DNA from: Pyrinomonadaceae bacterium
GTDB lineage: Bacteria; Acidobacteriota; Blastocatellia; Pyrinomonadales; Pyrinomonadaceae
Length of the DNA: 8,834 nucleotides
Assembly (NCBI GenBank): GCA_014379795.1
Contig: JACMLC010000747.1
Span: 1 to 8,834, forward strand
Direction of reading: 5' to 3'
This document shows, piece by piece, positions 1-5,983 of this stretch. The notes under the pieces were generated by a model, which worked only from the letters and a program-made list of their open reading frames with translations, made no database searches and had not been told where the DNA came from. How positions within the stretch are numbered: position 1 is the stretch's first letter; every line of letters begins with the position of its first letter. Made by a program: the position numbers and the translations under genes.

Positions 1-385
1 GCCTTGACCACTGCTCGAAACAGGCTTCGACATAGTGGCGCGCGTCTTCCATTGACCACCCGTTGACCTTCGACAGATGCCGCATCGCCTGAAACTGCTT
101 CCCGCGCACGCTCGCCAGCCCGATGTGCTTGACCTCATGACACTCCGGGCAGAGCGCGATCATCCGCTCAAGCTTCTGCACATAACGCTCGTCATCGTAG
201 AGCCATACTTCATGACATTCGACAGGCCACTTACGCCCCTTGCCGCCGCAGATTTCACAGACCCACCCGGCGCGCTCGTAGATGATGTTGCGCAGCCTGT
301 CCCACTCTTCTTTGGAAACGTGCGAGCGGACGTTTTTGTACCACGAAGTTTTCGGCACCAGCTCAATAGTCAATAGCGTTTTCAC
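1..385 (-). CDS. HNH endonuclease, partial (C-terminal end beyond the left edge)
   Basis: Reading leftward from a GTG at 385-383 gives 128 codons with no stop up to the window edge. The protein has the zinc-ribbon HNH layout: C43xxC46, then an ECHE motif with H58, then C79PxC82H83 and H87 in the run CPECHEVKHIG. HNH domains cut DNA using a metal bound by the histidines; the cysteine pairs hold a structural zinc. After the domain comes an alpha-helical tail containing HLSKVNGW, which I recall from small stand-alone HNH proteins of bacteria and phages. The GTG start is preferred because it lies 3 bases after the Bax1 stop (TAG at 391-389) and follows a GAAGAG purine run, so translation is probably coupled to Bax1. 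Its target and its role beside a helicase-nuclease pair are unknown. The family call is firm and the start reasonably so. Confidence 0.82.
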   Translation of the reverse strand, partial: MKTLLTIELVPKTSWYKNVRSHVSKEEWDRLRNIIYERAGWVCEICGGKGRKWPVECHEVWLYDDERYVQKLERMIALCPECHEVKHIGLASVRGKQFQAMRHLSKVNGWSMEDARHYVEACFEQWSR

Positions 386-388
386 GTT

Positions 389-1597
389 CTACTCTTCATC
401 GCTCAAGAGCTTTTCAATCGTTAGCTCAACAATAGCGGGATCGAGCGACCGCTTGAAAGTAATGACATTCGGCGGCAGGCGCGCGGGCGGCTCGCGGCTG
501 CCTCTGAGTTCATCCCACGCGGCGATAATAAAGTTTCGCATGCCGCTATGCGCGAACTCTTCCATGCGCGCTTTCAGATGCTGCGGCGTCCAGAAACCAA
601 GAATCTCTAAGTACACGCGCCGTCCGTCCGGATGTCGCAAGACATAATCGGGGATGAATGCGCTCTCGCCTAAATCAATCACTTCGTTGCTCTTCAAAAG
701 CGTCCATGCGCTTTCATACTTAGCCCACTTCGCCTCGAATGCGGCGGGCGCGGGACTTTCATACGGCATCTCTTTCAGATAATGAGAGCGAAGCTGTGTC
801 TGCTTGCTATCAAGCTCAAATTGAGCATGGCCTCCCGGCTTTGAAATAATCACCGCGCTCATACGCCAGTTGCTGCAAGTCAGCAGCGCGGGCAGAAAGA
901 CCGCCATCTGCACCCCGTATTTTTGTGAGCGATGAAACATTGAGACAGGGCCATTAAGCTTTATCTCATAGCCCTCTTTCGCATTGCCTTTGACCGTATG
1001 AATCAGCCTGTAAGCTTTGATGGCCGCGAACAGTTCTCTATAGCTCACGGCATCCTGCGCCGCGACAGACAGCCGCATCTCTTCGCAGCGATAAAGCAAC
1101 GCCTGCGCCTGCGCCATGTTGTAACGGTCGAGCAGCTCCGCAGCCTCAAGCGTCTCGAACTCCGACAGGATTTGATTCTCAGGCAAGTCCGCATACAAAT
1201 TATCCAGCGCCATCTCCGGCACGCATCCAAGCTCACGCGCGGCCTCGTTCGCAATCGAAGCGCGCGCCTCTTCATTGTCCGTCATGGGATGAAAAGCTTT
1301 GGCAGCGAGAAACACTGCGCGGCGTATCTCCGCAGGGTCTGTGGCGATTGGAGTTTCAAACTCGCAGCGATCTGTGAGCAGCTTTATCAGGCCGCGCAGT
1401 ATCTTGTAATCCGTCCCGATGCCGACGTATTCATTCAACGCTTCGTCAAGCGACGCGCGCGTGCGTCCTTCATGCTGCTGAAAAACAGCTATCAAGTCAT
1501 GCGCTTCCTGTAGGTGCACTGCATCCTCAGTCTTCACCTGATACGGGCGGACACGCCCGCCGCGCCGCCAACTCATTGCCAGATCAGAAGTCAACAT
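389..1597 (-). CDS. bax1: DUF790 family nuclease, Bax1-like (XPB partner)
   Basis: This 402-residue protein starts with MLTSDLAMSWRRGGRVRP, matching the usual DUF790 beginning (MLxSDLL...RGGRIxP), which supports the ATG at 1597. The C-terminal third carries the nuclease signature: FIPDYVL (P316, D317), then VYLEILGFWTP (E331), as in archaeal Bax1 (binds archaeal XPB). From memory of published Bax1 work, the family has an N-terminal domain, a Cas2-like domain and a nuclease domain, and it incises DNA at junctions opened by XPB. The canonical PD-(D/E)xK lysine is not in the ExK position, which reads E331-I-L. The gene lies directly after the XPB-type helicase on the same strand, which is the conserved archaeal arrangement. 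No Shine-Dalgarno is visible before the ATG, because the upstream bases belong to a pyrimidine-rich repeat. Function is inferred from family and neighbour. Confidence 0.87.
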   Translation of the reverse strand: MLTSDLAMSWRRGGRVRPYQVKTEDAVHLQEAHDLIAVFQQHEGRTRASLDEALNEYVGIGTDYKILRGLIKLLTDRCEFETPIATDPAEIRRAVFLAAKAFHPMTDNEEARASIANEAARELGCVPEMALDNLYADLPENQILSEFETLEAAELLDRYNMAQAQALLYRCEEMRLSVAAQDAVSYRELFAAIKAYRLIHTVKGNAKEGYEIKLNGPVSMFHRSQKYGVQMAVFLPALLTCSNWRMSAVIISKPGGHAQFELDSKQTQLRSHYLKEMPYESPAPAAFEAKWAKYESAWTLLKSNEVIDLGESAFIPDYVLRHPDGRRVYLEILGFWTPQHLKARMEEFAHSGMRNFIIAAWDELRGSREPPARLPPNVITFKRSLDPAIVELTIEKLLSDEE

Positions 1598-1713
1598 AGA
1601 AAAGCAAGGATGAAGGATGAAGGCGGAAGGATGAGAGGCATGCTATTGAGCCTTGAGCCGTTCATCTTCAACAGCAGCCCCTTCATCCTTCATCCTTCCG
1701 CCTTCATCCTTTA
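1597..1713 (+). repeat. Palindromic GGATGAA-rich intergenic repeat, copy A
   Basis: This repeat fills the gap between the helicase stop (1717-1719) and the Bax1 start codon (1595-1597). It contains tandem GGATGAA heptads. Two perfectly complementary 22-bp arms, 1613-1634 and 1690-1711, flank a 55-base loop that contains GCATGC, so a transcript from either strand could fold into a long hairpin. Bases 1597-1656 are identical, in reverse orientation, to 4673-4614 (copy B). The rest of the element is similar but diverged. Read on the plus strand it encodes ILHPSAFIL-type peptides, a typical spurious product of such repeats. It resembles a non-autonomous MITE- or REP-like element. No transposase or clear target-site duplication is visible. 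Confidence 0.9.
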
Positions 1714-1716
1714 TTT

Positions 1717-3129
1717 TCACTCGAACAGTCCTGCGTCTTCCGACTCATATCTTATTTCACGAAACTGCCCGCCTTCGCTGCGGCGTTTGCTGATGTGCTC
1801 TTCGGTGGTGTCGCGCGTGATGACTTCGTAGAGCGTTGCTTCCTTGTCCGGCTGTTTGCGCAGGATGCGCCCCAGTCTTTGGATGTGCTCGCGCGAAGAG
1901 CCTGAGCCGGAGAGGACGATGGCGACCGCAGCTTCGGGGATGTTGACGCCTTCGTTGAGCACCTTCGAGGTTGCCAGAGCCAGCACGTCGCCCTTGTTAA
2001 AAGCTTCGAGCCATTGCCGTCTTTCTTTGACGCCCGTTTGATGTGTAATCGCCGGAATCAAAAACTTTTGAGAGATGCGATAGACCATTTCATTCTCGGC
2101 GGTGAAGATTAAAGTGCGATCACGCTTGTGGCGCGTCAGCAAGTCTGCCAGCACGCGCAGCTTGGCATCTGTTCCCAGAGCAATACGCTTTGAAGCGCGA
2201 TAGGCCATCATCGCGCGTCTGCCGTCTTCGCTGCGCGCGCTCGCGACGATGAACATCTGCCACCCGCGCAAACTGCTCAGAGAGATTCCTTTGTCGTTTA
2301 AGAAGCGGCGAAAGATGGCGCGCTCGCTTTCGTAAAGCTCGCGTTCTTCGCGGCTCAATTCGACATGCACGCGGACGATGCTGTAATCGGCTAGATACTC
2401 GCCAGCAAATTCCTGCGCTTCGCGGCGATAGACGATTGGGCCAATCAATTCTTCGAGCAGTTGGTCTTCTCCGTCCGCGCGCTCCGGCGTCGCCGTCAGC
2501 CCCAAACGGAACGGCGCGATTGCCATCTCTGCCGCATAGCGATAGATGCTGCTCGGCAGGTGATGGCACTCATCAAAAATTATCAGGCCGAATTGATTGC
2601 CCAGCCGTTCCATAAAGCGAAAGGCGGAAGCATAGGTCGTGACGGTCAAAGCTCCGACTTCAAAGTAGCCGCCGCCGATCAGGCCGACTTCCGCCTGAAA
2701 AGATGAGAGCAGCAGGTCGTACCATTGATTCATCAAATCAATCGTCGGGACGACGATGAGCGCGCTGCGGCCTACCTGCTCAATCGCTATCTGCGCGACG
2801 AGGCTTTTGCCCGCGCCGGTCGGCAAAATCACGACGCCGCAACGCTCGCGTCGCTTCCACTCTGCAATCGCCTGCTCCTGATAAGGCCGCGCCTCGACCA
2901 GCAGCTTCGCGCGAAAATCAAACTTGTGATAACCGCGCGCTTCATCCGTAAAAGCAATCTCGCGCCGGATTAAATCTTTGACGATATGCCTGTAGGCGTC
3001 TGCCTGTGCGCGCCAACGGTTGACGCGCTCGTCCCAGCGAAAAGCGGGCGGCGCGGCGAAGGCGCGATCCACGCCATCCAGAAGAAGCGTTCCCGATTCG
3101 AAGCGAAGGGTGATTTCAGGCAGAGACAT
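1717..3129 (-). CDS. xpb: XPB-type superfamily 2 DNA helicase
   Basis: This 470-residue protein shows the SF2 motifs in order: a Q-type motif (RPYQEQAI, 81-88), Walker A PTGAGKS (103-109), Ia VVPTIDLMNQW, Walker B DECHH (186-190), motif III LTATP (211-215), motif IV LIFTAENE, motif V around TSKVLNEGVNIPEA, and motif VI QRLGRILR (417-424). The N-terminal 60 or so residues precede the helicase core and fit a damage-recognition-type domain. Residues about 255-320 lie between the two RecA folds, where XPB carries its thumb insertion. The sequence after motif III, ERADGEDQLLEELIG, resembles archaeal XPB but reads RAD where XPB has RED. It is an ATP-driven 3'-5' DNA unwinding or translocating enzyme. 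Adjacency to DUF790/Bax1 is the main reason to call it XPB-type and not just a generic COG1061 helicase. The ATG at 3129 has no strong Shine-Dalgarno, and an in-frame TAA lies a few codons upstream. Confidence 0.85.
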   Translation of the reverse strand: MSLPEITLRFESGTLLLDGVDRAFAAPPAFRWDERVNRWRAQADAYRHIVKDLIRREIAFTDEARGYHKFDFRAKLLVEARPYQEQAIAEWKRRERCGVVILPTGAGKSLVAQIAIEQVGRSALIVVPTIDLMNQWYDLLLSSFQAEVGLIGGGYFEVGALTVTTYASAFRFMERLGNQFGLIIFDECHHLPSSIYRYAAEMAIAPFRLGLTATPERADGEDQLLEELIGPIVYRREAQEFAGEYLADYSIVRVHVELSREERELYESERAIFRRFLNDKGISLSSLRGWQMFIVASARSEDGRRAMMAYRASKRIALGTDAKLRVLADLLTRHKRDRTLIFTAENEMVYRISQKFLIPAITHQTGVKERRQWLEAFNKGDVLALATSKVLNEGVNIPEAAVAIVLSGSGSSREHIQRLGRILRKQPDKEATLYEVITRDTTEEHISKRRSEGGQFREIRYESEDAGLFE

Positions 3130-3175
3130 TTCCAGAGGAGCTTACAAAAAACTCCTCAGTTAGCGCAAAGGCTAC

Positions 3176-3547
3176 TCACTTGCTTTCCAGTGTGAAGTGC
3201 GGGTTTTCGATAATGCCGAAAATATTACCGAACGGGTCGAGCACTGTGGCGACGCGAATCCCATCGCCGACATTCTGCACCGCGCCATGCTCTTTCGCTC
3301 CCGATTCGAGAAGATGCCGCAGAGAGTCTTCCACATTTTCCACTCCCCAATAAGCCACCACGCCAGAGCTTCCGGCGGTAGCATTGGAGCTATCAGGGTC
3401 TAAACCCAACTCGTAACCGCCGACGTTGAAACCCACATAGAAAGGCTCGTCAAAGTAAGGATTGAAGCCGAGCGCCTTGCTGTACCAAATCTTTGCCTGC
3501 TCAAGGTCACTGACCTGATAGATCACGGTTCTCAAACCCAGAAACAT
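3176..3547 (-). CDS. VOC superfamily (glyoxalase/bleomycin-resistance fold) protein
   Basis: The 123-residue product has the paired beta-alpha-beta-beta-beta modules of the vicinal oxygen chelate fold. The N-terminal half reads LRTVIYQVSDLEQAKIWYSK then LGFNPYF. The C-terminal half has VENVEDSLRHLLESGAKEH and ends with VLDPFGNIFGIIENP, the usual VOC closing strand. Members bind a divalent metal or small ligand and include glyoxalase I, dioxygenases and drug-binding resistance proteins; the exact substrate cannot be read from sequence. The reading frame is open up to an ATG at 3580, but the ATG at 3547 is preferred. It follows AGAGAGGA at a normal spacing, and the VOC fold starts directly after it. 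The gene precedes the helicase by 46 bases on the same strand, with no obvious functional link. Confidence 0.85.
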   Translation of the reverse strand: MFLGLRTVIYQVSDLEQAKIWYSKALGFNPYFDEPFYVGFNVGGYELGLDPDSSNATAGSSGVVAYWGVENVEDSLRHLLESGAKEHGAVQNVGDGIRVATVLDPFGNIFGIIENPHFTLESK

Positions 3548-3563
3548 AAGTGTTCCTCTCTGC

Positions 3564-3634
3564 AAAAAACGAGATAGCAATCCGAGCCTGCGGATGCAGC
3601 GATTTGAATTTCACGCGCAAGCAGGCTGGCTATC
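3564..3634 (-). terminator. Candidate Rho-independent terminator with a bipartite stem
   Basis: Reading leftward just after the membrane-protein stop codon (3639-3637), an outer stem pairs GATAGC (3634-3629) with GCTATC (3578-3573). An inner stem pairs AGCCTGC (3627-3621) with GCAGGCT (3591-3585). The structure is followed by TCG and six Ts (3569-3564). The inner loop is about 29 bases, which weakens it as a classic terminator. It lies just upstream of the VOC ribosome-binding site, so it may end one transcription unit or act as an attenuator before the VOC-helicase-Bax1-HNH genes. Confidence 0.45.
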
Positions 3635-3636
3635 AA

Positions 3637-4047
3637 TCAAGCTGTCCTGAGCCGTGGCTGGCCTGTCTTACTTTTCTGCATCAGTCGCAACTGTCCGCCG
3701 AGCAGGTTGGCCGGAATCAATAGTGTCAGGAATATAACGTGATACCAGACGGGCGCGGTGTCCCACATTTTTATCGTTGCTATGATGCCCATCACGAGTT
3801 GCAGCACGCCGAGAATGAAAACATGCTGAAGCTCGCTGCGGCGTGCGATGAAGGCTGTTACATAGCCGCCCAGCACGGAGAAGAGCAGACTGTAAAAACC
3901 CGAAAAGAGCAGAAGGGGAACGCTTACAACCTTGCCGCCCTCGCCGTACAACTGCGGAAAGAGACTCATCATAACCAAGTCCATCCCGAGCGCAGTCACC
4001 ATCCAAGTGATACTTCCGGCAATCACCGCGAGAATGCTTCGCAACAT
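3637..4047 (-). CDS. Small four-helix inner-membrane protein, unknown function
   Basis: This 136-residue protein is mostly hydrophobic. Four likely membrane segments are visible: about residues 4-30 (SILAVIAGSITWMVTALGM and on), 43-67 (SVPLLLFSGFYSLLFSVLGG and on), 74-92 (HVFILGVLQLVMGIIATI) and 103-122 (VWYHVIFLTLLIPANLLGGQ). It ends in a short basic tail. The frame is open to an ATG at 4122, but that start would overlap the upstream gene. The ATG at 4047 is preceded by AAGGAG at an ideal distance and directly opens the first membrane segment, so it is chosen. I do not recognise the family beyond small hypothetical membrane proteins. It lies 19 bases after the DUF1905/OmdA gene, so the two are probably cotranscribed. 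Confidence 0.75.
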   Translation of the reverse strand: MLRSILAVIAGSITWMVTALGMDLVMMSLFPQLYGEGGKVVSVPLLLFSGFYSLLFSVLGGYVTAFIARRSELQHVFILGVLQLVMGIIATIKMWDTAPVWYHVIFLTLLIPANLLGGQLRLMQKSKTGQPRLRTA

Positions 4048-4066
4048 GATTTCTCTCCTTACAGAG

Positions 4067-4537
4067 TTAAGGTTTTTTCCCGGCGGCAAGCTGCGCGACG
4101 GCTTTTTCGATGCGCCGCGCACGGGTCTCAGGCCGCTTGGCTTCTTCGATAGCCCGTGCGTGTTCCTTGCGATGCGTGTAGCTCAGTTTTTCCCACATCG
4201 CCTGCGCAGCCTTGTTGGCTTTTAAAGCCTTTGCGAAATCCGGCGGCGGGGTAATCGTGCGCGGCTCTTCATCTCGCTCCATCAAGACCGAGATGGTCTC
4301 GCCGCCTTTAGCCTTCGCGCCCTCGCGCGTCTGCTTATTCACGGCCATGTAATAACAACCTTCACCACCCATGGGAAAGATCGAGCTGCGAAAAGGAAAG
4401 CCGTTGATCGTGCCGCGCACGGGGACGCGCGCACGCGTGCCGAAGACTTTCTGTACATCGAAGGGAATCTTGATGCCTGTGGCTTCGCTGCTTTCATGCT
4501 TTTCCAGCAGCACGCGAAAACGCTTTGTTGGGGGCAT
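4067..4537 (-). CDS. DUF1905/OmdA (YdeI-like) domain protein
   Basis: The 156-residue protein has two parts. Residues about 3-90 match DUF1905: RFRVLLEKHESSEATGIKIP, then VPVRGTINGFPFRSSIFPMG and YYMAVNKQTREGA. Residues about 98-150 match the YdeI/OmpD-associated (OmdA) helical domain: DFAKALKANKAAQAMWEKLS, then THRKEHARAIEEAKRPETRA and RRIEKAVAQLAAGKKP. The family is widespread in soil bacteria. YdeI-type proteins have been linked to resistance to cationic peptides and envelope stress, but the biochemical role is not established. The start at 4537 follows AAGGAG (in CTAAGGAGAACGTC) at good spacing. The gene lies downstream of the ATPase gene, separated from it by repeat copy B. Confidence 0.88.
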   Translation of the reverse strand: MPPTKRFRVLLEKHESSEATGIKIPFDVQKVFGTRARVPVRGTINGFPFRSSIFPMGGEGCYYMAVNKQTREGAKAKGGETISVLMERDEEPRTITPPPDFAKALKANKAAQAMWEKLSYTHRKEHARAIEEAKRPETRARRIEKAVAQLAAGKKP

Positions 4538-4552
4538 GACGTTCTCCTTAGA

Positions 4553-4673
4553 AGGACAAGGATGAAAGCGGAAGAATGAAGGATGAAGGAGATACTATTT
4601 CAAGATGAGCGGTTCAAGGCTCAATAGCATGCCTCTCATCCTTCCGCCTTCATCCTTCATCCTTGCTTTTCTA
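4553..4673 (-). repeat. Palindromic GGATGAA-rich intergenic repeat, copy B (inverted relative to copy A)
   Basis: This repeat occupies most of the gap between the ATPase stop and the YdeI-like start. Its right end (4673-4614, read leftward) is identical over 60 bases to copy A at 1597-1656. The remainder matches with scattered substitutions. It has 22-bp arms at 4558-4579 and 4636-4657 that pair with two mismatches. The conserved end begins TAGAAAAGC, and this TAG is used as the ATPase stop codon. Sequence outside the two copies does not match, so the element boundary is at or close to that TAG. Confidence 0.88.
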
Positions 4674-5753
4674 CGCTCGCTTGAGCGTGCGGGCTGATTG
4701 AGCCTTGGTTGTTCCGGCTGCTGCGGCTTCCTGTCTGTCGTTGCCGCTCGCTTCGGTTTGCGTGGTCTTCATCTTCTCGACGCGCGCGGTGATGCGGCGG
4801 TCAAGGTCTGCGATCTGTTCGGGCGTCAGGCGATAGATGTTCGACTGATTGTGATAGAGCTTTGCGCCCGTCACGATGTCCGCCTGCTTGAAGCCGAGCT
4901 GTTCGGCTTTGGCAATCAATTCCTGAATCGTGATCTGCGGCGGCACGATTGAGAGACGCGAAGGCTTCTCTTCCAAAGTCTCCGGCACGCTCTGCGGCGC
5001 GGGCTTATCGAAAGCTAAATCTAAAGCCTCTTCGCTTTTCATGTGCTCAAGAAAATCTTTGAAAGCGATGTCGCCCTGCATCTCAAAGCCGACCTCGAAA
5101 GCGGAGCTGTTGCTCTTGACCACCTGAAAGACGCGCGTGACCTCGCCGTCGCGCTCCTGCATGGAGACTTCGACCATGATGTCTACGAAGTATTCGAGGC
5201 CGCTCGCGGTCATCGGCAACACGCGCCCGATCTCGTTGTCTTCCTTCGCCTCTTTTCCTTTGGCCGCAATCTGGTCAACGATGACGACGGACTTTCCGCT
5301 CTCGATGCAGAGACGGCGAAGGACTCCTTGCAAGACCATCTGGTCTGCCGCCAGTTCTTCCGCAGAAGGCTGAGCGAGGGGATCGCCCGTGCGCTCGCGC
5401 ACAGCCTGTAGCATCTCGCTGTGCTTCGCGCTGAAATAGCCAGCCCACGAATCTAAGGCAAAGCATTCGTAATTCTGCTCGCGGCCTTCGCCCGACAAAG
5501 CCCAGTCTATAAACTCCGGCAGCTCGTCCGGATGCTCTATCTCAAAAGCATCGAACTGCGTGCCGACGCCTTTTAACAGCCGCGCCTTGCGCTCCACGTC
5601 AAAGATGCAGAGGCGACCCATACCCGCTTCGGACATGCTGCGTATGAAATAGCTCTTGCCGACGCCTGCTCCGCCGCGCACGGCCATCACCAGCCGCTGC
5701 TGTCTGGGGCGGCGGCTCAAAGGGTTGACTTTCGGTTTGGTCTGGTTGCTCAT
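4671..5753 (-). CDS. RecA-like / AAA_24 phage-type nucleotide-binding ATPase
   Basis: This 360-residue protein opens with a basic tail. It then has a Walker A GGAGVGKS (27-34), a strand-acidic motif LCIFDVERKAR (48-58), a Walker B-like CFALDS (D101) and a sensor-type strand SVVIVDQIA (155-163). This is the AAA_24 / Sak4-like RecA core common in phages and integrated elements, where such proteins help single-strand annealing or recombination. Residues about 272-328 (ITIQELIAKAEQLGF, then RLTPEQIADLDRRITARVEK) form a helical domain of the kind appended to phage recombination proteins. The last 30 residues are low-complexity Ala/Thr/Gln and end exactly where repeat copy B begins. The start at 5753 follows AAGGAG in TAAGGAGTGAAACAAG. 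The ATPase call is firm; the recombination role is inferred. Confidence 0.8.
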   Translation of the reverse strand: MSNQTKPKVNPLSRRPRQQRLVMAVRGGAGVGKSYFIRSMSEAGMGRLCIFDVERKARLLKGVGTQFDAFEIEHPDELPEFIDWALSGEGREQNYECFALDSWAGYFSAKHSEMLQAVRERTGDPLAQPSAEELAADQMVLQGVLRRLCIESGKSVVIVDQIAAKGKEAKEDNEIGRVLPMTASGLEYFVDIMVEVSMQERDGEVTRVFQVVKSNSSAFEVGFEMQGDIAFKDFLEHMKSEEALDLAFDKPAPQSVPETLEEKPSRLSIVPPQITIQELIAKAEQLGFKQADIVTGAKLYHNQSNIYRLTPEQIADLDRRITARVEKMKTTQTEASGNDRQEAAAAGTTKAQSARTLKRA

Positions 5754-5775
5754 CTTGTTTCACTCCTTACAGTTG

Positions 5776-5789
5776 AGCCGTCTCCGGCT
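5776..5789 (-). other. Small hairpin in the ATPase leader (GAGA loop)
   Basis: On the minus strand AGCCG-GAGA-CGGCT forms a 5-bp stem closed by a GNRA-type tetraloop. It lies about 20 bases before the ATPase start codon and upstream of its AAGGAG. It could stabilise the message or modulate ribosome access. No further support is visible. Confidence 0.35.
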
Positions 5790-5836
5790 TTAAAGTTTGT
5801 TCAAGCGTTTTCTCGCCCCGAAGGACTTAAACTCAA

Positions 5837-5852
5837 CTACCGGAAACGGTAG
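5837..5852. other. 16-bp perfect inverted repeat in the ATPase leader
   Basis: CTACCG-GAAA-CGGTAG is a perfect 6-bp inverted repeat around a four-base centre, with a GNRA loop if transcribed from the plus strand. It lies between the candidate ATPase promoter and its start codon, a position suited to a repressor site or an RNA hairpin. No T-run follows on either strand, so it is not a terminator. Confidence 0.4.
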
Positions 5853-5875
5853 CGCGTTTCTCAATCACGCGCGGC

Positions 5876-5904
5876 ACTGTATCACATCTCAAGCGGAAAG
5901 TGAA
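5876..5904 (-). promoter_or_regulatory. Candidate sigma-70 promoter for the ATPase gene
   Basis: Reading leftward, TTCACT (5904-5899) and TACAGT (5881-5876) are separated by 17 bases. Each matches 4 of 6 consensus positions, and TGA just before the -10 gives an extended -10. This would produce a leader of roughly 115 bases containing the two hairpins at 5837-5852 and 5776-5789. The spacing is ideal but the match is only moderate. Confidence 0.35.
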
Positions 5905-5930
5905 ACAAAATTTCATCCATGAAACAAAAT
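5901..5930. promoter_or_regulatory. Operator-like direct and inverted repeats
   Basis: TGAAACAAAAT occurs twice (5901-5911 and 5920-5930) with a 19-bp period, close to two helical turns. Nested between the copies is the inverted repeat TTTCAT-CC-ATGAAA (5911-5924). The patch overlaps the -35 side of the candidate ATPase promoter and precedes the Fur-like remnant. It is a plausible regulator binding site. The sequence is not a recognisable Fur or PerR box. Confidence 0.35.
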
Positions 5931-5983
5931 AATCAAACGACAGCATCAGAACCGCCTGCGCCTATGTGGCGGGTTCTTATGAC

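Noticed and set aside
998..1513. Plus-strand open frame of 171 codons
   Set aside because: It is antisense to the well-supported Bax1 gene and its composition looks like a frame shadow.
1597..1720. Tandem GGATGAA heptads as a CRISPR array or minisatellite
   Set aside because: The units are 7 bases with no unique spacers, and the whole unit recurs as a palindrome at 4553-4673, which fits an interspersed hairpin element better.
1514..1831. Plus-strand open frame of 105 codons through repeat copy A
   Set aside because: It spans the start of Bax1, the repeat and the end of the helicase on the opposite strand. Its ILHPSAFIL peptide comes from the repeat and no ribosome-binding site is seen.
3135..3157. 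GAGGAG...CTCCTC hairpin upstream of the helicase as a terminator
   Set aside because: The stem is only 6 bp and no T-run follows on either strand. The Ts on the minus strand are in the loop.
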